Shown here piece after piece: positions 7,238 to 11,933 of a DNA stretch of 11,933 nt. Below the pieces are notes generated by a model. The model searched no databases, had not been told where the DNA came from, and saw only the letters and a list, made by a program, of their open reading frames with translations. A program made the position numbers and the translations under genes. Every line of letters starts with the position of its first letter. Positions within the stretch are counted from its first letter, which is position 1. This DNA is from Chitinophagaceae bacterium (lineage in GTDB: Bacteria; Bacteroidota; Bacteroidia; Chitinophagales; Chitinophagaceae): contig JACVCQ010000036.1 in assembly GCA_016741945.1 (NCBI GenBank), positions 1 through 11,933 on the forward strand, written 5' to 3'.

Positions 7238-7950
7238 TATAAATTATCTTTCAAAAGATGCATCAGTTGGTCTTTATAATATCTACCTATAGGAACTTGA
7301 TGCTTTTTAATTTCAACTACGTCATTAGTAAATGCTTCAATACGCTTCAGGGATATAATGAAGGATCGATGTACCCTTAAAAAACTGTTGGGCAGTCTTT
7401 TCTCAATACTGGAAATACTGATTTGTGTAATGATCAACGATGTATCGGTGTATATTTTGATATAATCCTTCATACTTTCAACAAAAAGAATGCTATCAAG
7501 TAATACTTTCACATTCTTACCATTGGATTTCACATATATAAATGATTGTGGATTTCCCGGCTCTTCTTTTTGCTCAACATTTAGTGAACGAATATCTGTA
7601 GGAACTACTTTATTCATTGCCTTAATAAATCTCTCTAGAGAGACAGGCTTTAATAAATAATCGATAACATTCAAATCATAACCTTCTAATGCATATTCTT
7701 TATAGGCAGTAGTAATGATGATTTTAGGAGGGTACTGTAGGGTTTTTATAAAATCAATACCAGATATGTAAGGCATTGCTATGTCTAAAAAAATAAGATC
7801 GATCTTTTCTTTTTTTATAATTTCAAAAGCAGCAATTGGATTATTAAATTTCCCTAATAGTTCAACAAAAGAAAAATTAGAAAGATAGTTCTCAATTATA
7901 TTTTGAGCAAGAGGTTCATCATCAATTATTATACATCTTAAATTGTACAT
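7237..7950 (-). CDS. LytTR-family response regulator (second pair)
   Basis: This is a response regulator of 237 residues, the classical Bacteroidota LytTR type. The receiver domain (1-115) shows D10/D11/E12, phospho-acceptor D56 in IFLDIAMP, T81 in TAYKEYAL and K101 in YLLKPVS. After a short linker the LytTR domain (about 136-234) contains FIYVKSNGKNVKVL, ILFVESMKDYIKIYT (154-168), FLRVHRSFIISLKRIEAF (190-207) and VPIGRYYKDQL (219-229), all close to the family consensus. It begins 11 bp after the kinase stop and shares a base with the GNAT start, so kinase, regulator and acetyltransferase look like one transcription unit. DNA target sites could not be identified in the window. Confidence 0.96.
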   Translation of the reverse strand: MYNLRCIIIDDEPLAQNIIENYLSNFSFVELLGKFNNPIAAFEIIKKEKIDLIFLDIAMPYISGIDFIKTLQYPPKIIITTAYKEYALEGYDLNVIDYLLKPVSLERFIKAMNKVVPTDIRSLNVEQKEEPGNPQSFIYVKSNGKNVKVLLDSILFVESMKDYIKIYTDTSLIITQISISSIEKRLPNSFLRVHRSFIISLKRIEAFTNDVVEIKKHQVPIGRYYKDQLMHLLKDNL

Positions 7951-7961
7951 ACAAAACTATT

Positions 7962-8939
7962 TTATAAAGGTATTTGTAACGAGCTATGATAATAATTATC
8001 GCGCTGCTCATGTACAATCTCAAAATCAACATACAACAATGACAGTCTACGTTTCAGATTCTCTAGTCCTATCCCACTTGCAGCATTAGCACTCTTTAAG
8101 TTATTATAGGTGCTATTCTCTACTGTAAAAAATAGCATTGCATCTTTAATAACAATATCAATCGTGATCCAAATTTTTTCTCCCGGCACACTCACAGCAT
8201 GCTTGAATGCATTCTCTACAAATGGAATTAAGATCAATGGAGGAATCATAAAGTGCTCTGTTTTCTCAGGCGTATTGAATGACAATTCCAGCTTTTCCCC
8301 AAATCTTATTTTTTCGAGGTTTATATATTGTTGTAAGTAGTTTACTTCTTTGGATAATTTAATTTTCTCAGCTGATGTTTCATAAAGCATATATCGAAGT
8401 AATTCCGAAAGCTGTAAAATACTTTTCCCCGCTTGCTTTGAATTCTCTAGTGTCAATGAATAAATATTATTCAGTGTATTGAACAAAAAATGAGGTTGAA
8501 CTTGCGTCTTAAGATAATTTAACTCACTCCTTACTTGTTCTAATTGTAGTTGATGGGTTTCACCGGCTTTCTTAAAATATTGAAGGATCACGATAATGAT
8601 TGTTGATACGATGACAACAGAGTAAATTGGTAATGAATAAATAGTAAGTCGCTCAAAGTCAAATACATGAAAATCTGAAATGATCGTCTGAGTCAGACCT
8701 GATAAGAAAAGTATGATACTAGCAGATAAGAAATAATAGAAATATTTTTTTTGGAAGAAAAAACGCTCAAGCAAATAAGCATTACCATAAACGGCTAATA
8801 CTTTAATAGGCAACCTTGTTATACCATAAAAACTTTGATCAATGTATGCTTTATCAAAAGTGTACCACAAATAAGCATTGACGACAGAATAAATAAGCCA
8901 AAAAAGAAGATGTATGAACACTTTACGATATGTTCCCAT
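7962..8939 (-). CDS. LytS-type sensor histidine kinase (second pair)
   Basis: This is a membrane sensor kinase of 325 residues counted from the ATG at 8939. Four membrane segments precede a helical linker. The phospho-accepting His is H150 in QVQPHFLFNTLNNIYS, the N-box is IPFVENAFKHAV (N243) and the G-box is SGIGLENLKRRL (Gly at 289 and 291). The frame extends back to 9017 (351 residues) and to another ATG at 8948. I prefer 8939 because the typical start of these kinases, a short basic stretch then HLLFWLIY, begins there. The 26 extra residues are polar and unlike the family, and the upstream ATG overlaps a promoter-like AATGTTTG. It lies 11 bp before its regulator and is divergent from the cupin-hydroxylase operon. 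Confidence 0.93.
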   Translation of the reverse strand: MGTYRKVFIHLLFWLIYSVVNAYLWYTFDKAYIDQSFYGITRLPIKVLAVYGNAYLLERFFFQKKYFYYFLSASIILFLSGLTQTIISDFHVFDFERLTIYSLPIYSVVIVSTIIIVILQYFKKAGETHQLQLEQVRSELNYLKTQVQPHFLFNTLNNIYSLTLENSKQAGKSILQLSELLRYMLYETSAEKIKLSKEVNYLQQYINLEKIRFGEKLELSFNTPEKTEHFMIPPLILIPFVENAFKHAVSVPGEKIWITIDIVIKDAMLFFTVENSTYNNLKSANAASGIGLENLKRRLSLLYVDFEIVHEQRDNYYHSSLQIPL

Positions 8940-9155
8940 AGCTATCATGTATGCAAGTTGTCTGATTCTTATATCAGCAATACTTAATTTAGACAGATTA
9001 ACCGAATTTACAAACATTTGACATGAAATAACCCACGAACGACAAAGACATGTGACTGAAGTTGTTTATGGGTGTAGTCCGTGAATGCGGCGATTCTTTC
9101 GAATTTGATTGTAAGGATCAACTACTTTTCAATGCCATTTTGTAATACAAGCATT
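8940..9155. promoter_or_regulatory. Divergent promoter region between the kinase and the cupin operon
   Basis: This strand switch must hold promoters for both transcription units. On the minus strand AATGTTTG (9018-9011) matches seven of eight positions of the Bacteroidota -7 motif TAnnTTTG, with a TTTG-type element about 24 nt upstream, slightly beyond normal spacing. On the plus strand TACTTTTC (9123-9130) also matches seven of eight, with TTTG at 9104-9107 but a spacer of only 15. Neither pair is convincing alone. No clear LytTR direct repeat was found. Confidence 0.4.
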
Positions 9156-9485
9156 ATGAATATTCCATCATTTTCATTTTCCATCACTGATTTTTCGACT
9201 ATTGATCCGGAAATTCATCAAGGACTGACCGGATTCGCAGAATGGAGAATCTTACAAAAAAACGATATCAGAATCCGACTTGTTCAATATTCCGATGATT
9301 ATCTGGCCGATCATTGGTGTAACAAAGGGCATATCATTTTTTGTGTAGAAGGAGAAATGGAAACTGAATTGGCTACCGGCGAGAAGCATCTATTAAAAAA
9401 GGGGCATCTTTATACAGTAGGTGATAACGCTGATGCACACAGATCATATTCAAAAAATGGCTGTACCTTGTTTATTGTGGATTAA
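9156..9485 (+). CDS. DHCW-motif cupin-fold protein
   Basis: This is a small cytoplasmic single-domain cupin of about 109 residues of the DHCW-motif group common in Bacteroidota. It shows TGFAEWRILQ, IRIRLVQYSDDYLADHWCNKGHIIFCVEGEM (carrying the D-H-W-C signature, and G-H-I-x-F-C-x-E-G-E of the cupin core) and the closing DNADAHRSYSKNGCTLFIVD. The histidines and Cys of the first motif could bind a metal. The open frame extends back to a GTG at 9081, but the ATG at 9156 matches the usual family start (MNIP...), and the upstream residues have no family character. It is 37 bp before the iron-sulfur subunit gene on the same strand, so it may belong to the hydroxylase operon. Function not established. 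Confidence 0.88.
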   Translation: MNIPSFSFSITDFSTIDPEIHQGLTGFAEWRILQKNDIRIRLVQYSDDYLADHWCNKGHIIFCVEGEMETELATGEKHLLKKGHLYTVGDNADAHRSYSKNGCTLFIVD

Positions 9486-9522
9486 GCTTATTCCTATAAC
9501 GATCAATCTAAAAATTTAAAAT

Positions 9523-9981
9523 ATGCCAGTGTATAATCTAAAAATCAATGGTATTACAAAACAAGTAGACATAGATGCTACTACACCAGTGCTTTGGGTT
9601 TTGCGAGAGCACTTACATCTTGTTGGTACAAAATATGGTTGTGGAGTGGCTCAATGTGGAGCGTGTACCATATTGGTCGACAATAATGCTGTACGATCTT
9701 GCATGCTACCAGTTTCAGCTGTATCACAAAAGAGCATTACAACTATTGAAGGTTTGAGTGAAAGAGGAGATCATCCTGTACAAAAAGCCTGGCTCGATAT
9801 TGATGTAGCACAATGTGGTTATTGCCAGACCGGACAGATCATGAGTGCGGTAGCTTTATTGAAGAAGAATCCAAATCCAACAGACTCAGAAATAGAGACT
9901 TCGATGAATGGCAATATATGCAGATGTGGAACTTATCTAAGAATAAAGGAAGCCATTAAAAAAGCTGCTGCAGAAATGTAA
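9523..9981 (+). CDS. iorA: [2Fe-2S] small subunit of an IorAB-type molybdenum hydroxylase
   Basis: This is the electron-transfer subunit (152 residues) of a xanthine-oxidase-family molybdenum hydroxylase, of the isoquinoline 1-oxidoreductase alpha/aldehyde-oxidase small-subunit type. The plant-ferredoxin-like N-terminal domain binds one cluster through C40, C45, C48 and C60. The C-terminal helical domain binds the second through C98, C101, C133 and C135, in CGYCQTG and CRCGTY. Q97 next to C98 is in the position that contacts the pterin cofactor in this family. All eight cysteines are present and the length is normal. There is no signal peptide. It lies 37 bp after the cupin and 43 bp before the large subunit. 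The symbol denotes the family; isoquinoline is not necessarily the substrate. Confidence 0.95.
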   Translation: MPVYNLKINGITKQVDIDATTPVLWVLREHLHLVGTKYGCGVAQCGACTILVDNNAVRSCMLPVSAVSQKSITTIEGLSERGDHPVQKAWLDIDVAQCGYCQTGQIMSAVALLKKNPNPTDSEIETSMNGNICRCGTYLRIKEAIKKAAAEM

Positions 9982-10024
9982 CAACAAGAACCTTCTCTTT
10001 TTTTAATCATCACAAATCTTCATC

Positions 10025-11933
10025 ATGGAAAAATCTGTAACATCTCATAATAGAAGGGCCTTTTTAAAATCTTCATTACTTGCCGGAGGTGGTCTCATGA
10101 TTAGCTTCAGTGGGTTGGCTACATTGAATTTAGAAAATAAAGTGTCTACAGCGGATATTCCTGCAGATTGGTACGAGTTAACAGGTTATATTAAAATTAC
10201 ACCTGACAATGTCATAAAAATATTCAACCCAAATCCTGAGTTCGGTCAAAATGTAATGACGTCATTACCAATGATCGTGGCAGAAGAATTAGATGTAGAA
10301 TGGGAGAAAGTAGTGGTGGAACTCGGTCCACATGATAATGTAAAACTTGGGCCACAATTCAGTGGTGGAAGTAATTCTATACGAATGTATTGGAAACCAC
10401 TCCGCGAAGCAGGTGCCGCAGCAAGAACTATGTTGATGACCGCAGCGGCAAAAACATGGAATGTACCGGTTAATGAATTAACAACAAAAGCAGGAATCAT
10501 TTATCATACCGCAACCAATAAGTCTGGAAGTTATGGAGAATTTGCCTCCATAGCAGCAAACATTGCTATTCCAAAGGAAACAAAACTAAAACAGGTAAAG
10601 GATTTTACCATCATCAGAAATCCTCAAAAAAATGTTGAAGGAAAAAAAATTGTAACAGGTAAGCCACTATTTGGACTTGATTACACACAGGAAGGAACAT
10701 TGATTGCAATGATCGAACATCCACCTGCTTTTGGTTTAAAGTTAAAATCTTACGACGCTACAGAAACATTAAAAATGCCTGGCATCAAGGAGGTATTTAC
10801 ACTAAAGCTTTATGATGATAAATATGAGCAAGCGGGCTTTGATACCAGATCATTTAATGATTTGTTGGTAGTAGTAGGAAAGACGACATGGGAAGTCATG
10901 AATGCCCGAAAAAAATTGAAAGTACAATGGGAACCCAAAGGAGATACGATCGATATTTTTAGCGGAAGAGGTAGTCGAAGAGAAGTGTTGATTCCGGGCA
11001 CTCTTGAAAGCACCGATATCCATCTTGCCAAAATGAAAGAGTATGCAAACAGACCTGCGCAGGTATTACGGAAAGATGGTGATCCGGAAACAGCATTTAA
11101 AAATGCAAAGCAGATCATTGAACGCACCTATAATGCCCCCTTTTTAGCCCATAATTGTATGGAACCCCTGAACTGCTTTGCATATGTAACAGATGAAAAA
11201 GCATTGATCGTTGGTCCACATCAGTCTGCAGGATGGATAGAGCCTACTTTATCAAAAGTTTTAAATCTACCTGTTGACAAAATCGATATGAAAATTACCC
11301 GAATGGGGGGAGGATTTGGGTTGAGAGCGTACGGACACACATTTGTTGAAGCAGCACTGATTTCTAAAAAAGTAAAAGCCCCCATAAAACTTGTTTATAG
11401 CAGAGAGGACGATATGACTTATGGAATTTATCGCCCCATGTACACTGCTACTTACCGTGCAGGTTTTGATGCTGAAAATAATTTAATCGCTTTTCATGTT
11501 AAGGGAGGTGGTGTACCTGAGCATGCTATTCATGCGAACAGATTTCCGGCAGGTGCTATTGAACATTATTTGGCTGAAGGATGGGAAATCCCTTCAAATA
11601 TTACCATTGGTGCATTCCGAGCTCCACGATCAAATTTTAATGCAGCTGCAGAACAATCCTTTTTGGATGAAATTGCAGAAGTAATGGGCAAAGACCCTAT
11701 TGATTTTAGGATAGAATTATTGAAAAAGGCGAAAGAAAAACCTGTGGGTGAAAATAATGATTATGATGCAGATCGTTACGCCAAAGTACTGAAATTGGTC
11801 AAAGAAAAATCAGGTTGGAATGATCCTGCTAATCGAAAATATAGTCGAGGAGTGTCTGCGTATTTTTATCATAACTCTTATGTGGCACATGTAGTTGATA
11901 TGATAAAAAAAGATGGTCAACCATATATAGAAC
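10025..11933 (+). CDS. iorB: Molybdopterin-binding large subunit of an IorAB-type hydroxylase, partial
   Basis: This is the catalytic subunit, holding the molybdenum-pterin cofactor. The frame is open from the ATG at 10025 to the window end (636 codons). Family members usually have 700 residues or more, so roughly the last hundred are missing, including the expected active-site Glu near the C-terminus. It begins with a twin-arginine signal, NRRAFLKSS (R10, R11) followed by a Gly-rich hydrophobic stretch to about 32, so it is expected to be exported folded. Conserved cofactor and channel segments are HNCMEPLNCFA (376-386), GPHQSAGWIEP, MGGGFGLRAYGHT (427-439) and GAFRAPRSNFNAAAEQSFLDE (529-549). 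In the last of these an Arg (535) replaces the Gly usual in xanthine dehydrogenases. No frameshift is seen. Substrate unknown. Confidence 0.94.
   Translation, partial: MEKSVTSHNRRAFLKSSLLAGGGLMISFSGLATLNLENKVSTADIPADWYELTGYIKITPDNVIKIFNPNPEFGQNVMTSLPMIVAEELDVEWEKVVVELGPHDNVKLGPQFSGGSNSIRMYWKPLREAGAAARTMLMTAAAKTWNVPVNELTTKAGIIYHTATNKSGSYGEFASIAANIAIPKETKLKQVKDFTIIRNPQKNVEGKKIVTGKPLFGLDYTQEGTLIAMIEHPPAFGLKLKSYDATETLKMPGIKEVFTLKLYDDKYEQAGFDTRSFNDLLVVVGKTTWEVMNARKKLKVQWEPKGDTIDIFSGRGSRREVLIPGTLESTDIHLAKMKEYANRPAQVLRKDGDPETAFKNAKQIIERTYNAPFLAHNCMEPLNCFAYVTDEKALIVGPHQSAGWIEPTLSKVLNLPVDKIDMKITRMGGGFGLRAYGHTFVEAALISKKVKAPIKLVYSREDDMTYGIYRPMYTATYRAGFDAENNLIAFHVKGGGVPEHAIHANRFPAGAIEHYLAEGWEIPSNITIGAFRAPRSNFNAAAEQSFLDEIAEVMGKDPIDFRIELLKKAKEKPVGENNDYDADRYAKVLKLVKEKSGWNDPANRKYSRGVSAYFYHNSYVAHVVDMIKKDGQPYIE

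Noticed and set aside
8940..9017. N-terminal extension of the second sensor kinase to the ATG at 9017
   Set aside because: The extra 26 residues are polar, have no family character and overlap a promoter-like AATGTTTG. The usual kinase N-terminus starts at 8939. The longer form is not excluded.
9081..9155. GTG start of the cupin frame at 9081
   Set aside because: The residues before 9156 do not look like the family, and that stretch is needed as the divergent promoter region.
8940..9155. LytTR-type direct-repeat operator in the divergent region
   Set aside because: I looked for paired LytTR-like half-sites with regular spacing on both strands and found none that rose above chance.
10246..11127. 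Minus-strand open frames at 10246-10500 and 10810-11127 and a plus frame at 11496-11684
   Set aside because: All lie within the well-supported molybdenum-hydroxylase large subunit in other frames and show no protein-like motifs.

Overview
The window is AT-rich DNA from a member of the Bacteroidota, probably a Chitinophagaceae/Sphingobacteriia-type organism (the rank is inference). The reasons are two LytS-type histidine kinase/LytTR regulator pairs, a DHCW-motif cupin, lipoproteins with Bacteroidota-style lipoboxes, a small outer-membrane barrel protein, and almost no Shine-Dalgarno sequences, with A-rich tracts before the start codons instead. No RNA gene, CRISPR array, intact insertion sequence or origin is visible.

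Layout. Bases 1-4234 hold a minus-strand run. In transcription order these are a small secreted barrel-like protein (4234-3677), an alpha/beta-hydrolase lipoprotein (3657-2815), a hairpin (2803-2775), a LytS-type sensor kinase (2767-1730), its LytTR response regulator (1724-960) and an acyltransferase-3 membrane protein that leaves the window at base 1. About 660 bp without a convincing gene follow (4235-4894). Bases 4895-9017 hold a second minus-strand run: LytS-type kinase (8939-7962), LytTR regulator (7950-7237), GNAT acetyltransferase (7237-6746), YD-type lipoprotein (6674-5892), pyridoxamine-phosphate-oxidase-like protein (5890-5432), a pair of hairpins (5404-5355) and a DinB/DUF1572-like protein (5341-4895). 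From about 9020 the strand switches. A divergent promoter region is followed on the plus strand by a DHCW-motif cupin (9156-9485) and the two subunits of an IorAB-type molybdenum hydroxylase (9523-9981 and 10025 to beyond the window end).

How the genes work together. Each kinase-regulator pair should sense a membrane or envelope signal and act through a LytTR DNA-binding domain. The pairs have diverged from each other and carry different neighbours. The first is linked to envelope genes (barrel, lipoprotein hydrolase, acyltransferase). The second is linked to small cytoplasmic enzymes and a lipoprotein, and is divergent from the hydroxylase operon. The hydroxylase small subunit carries both [2Fe-2S] clusters. 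The large subunit has a Tat signal, so the complex is expected to be exported folded to the periplasm, with the small subunit as passenger. The substrate is unknown.

Most of the window is recognisable accessory metabolism and signalling. I found no clearly new system. The items most worth a second look are the 660-bp gene-free stretch, the hairpins placed just upstream of start codons inside gene runs, and the grouping of a cupin, a Mo-hydroxylase and a divergent LytTR system.
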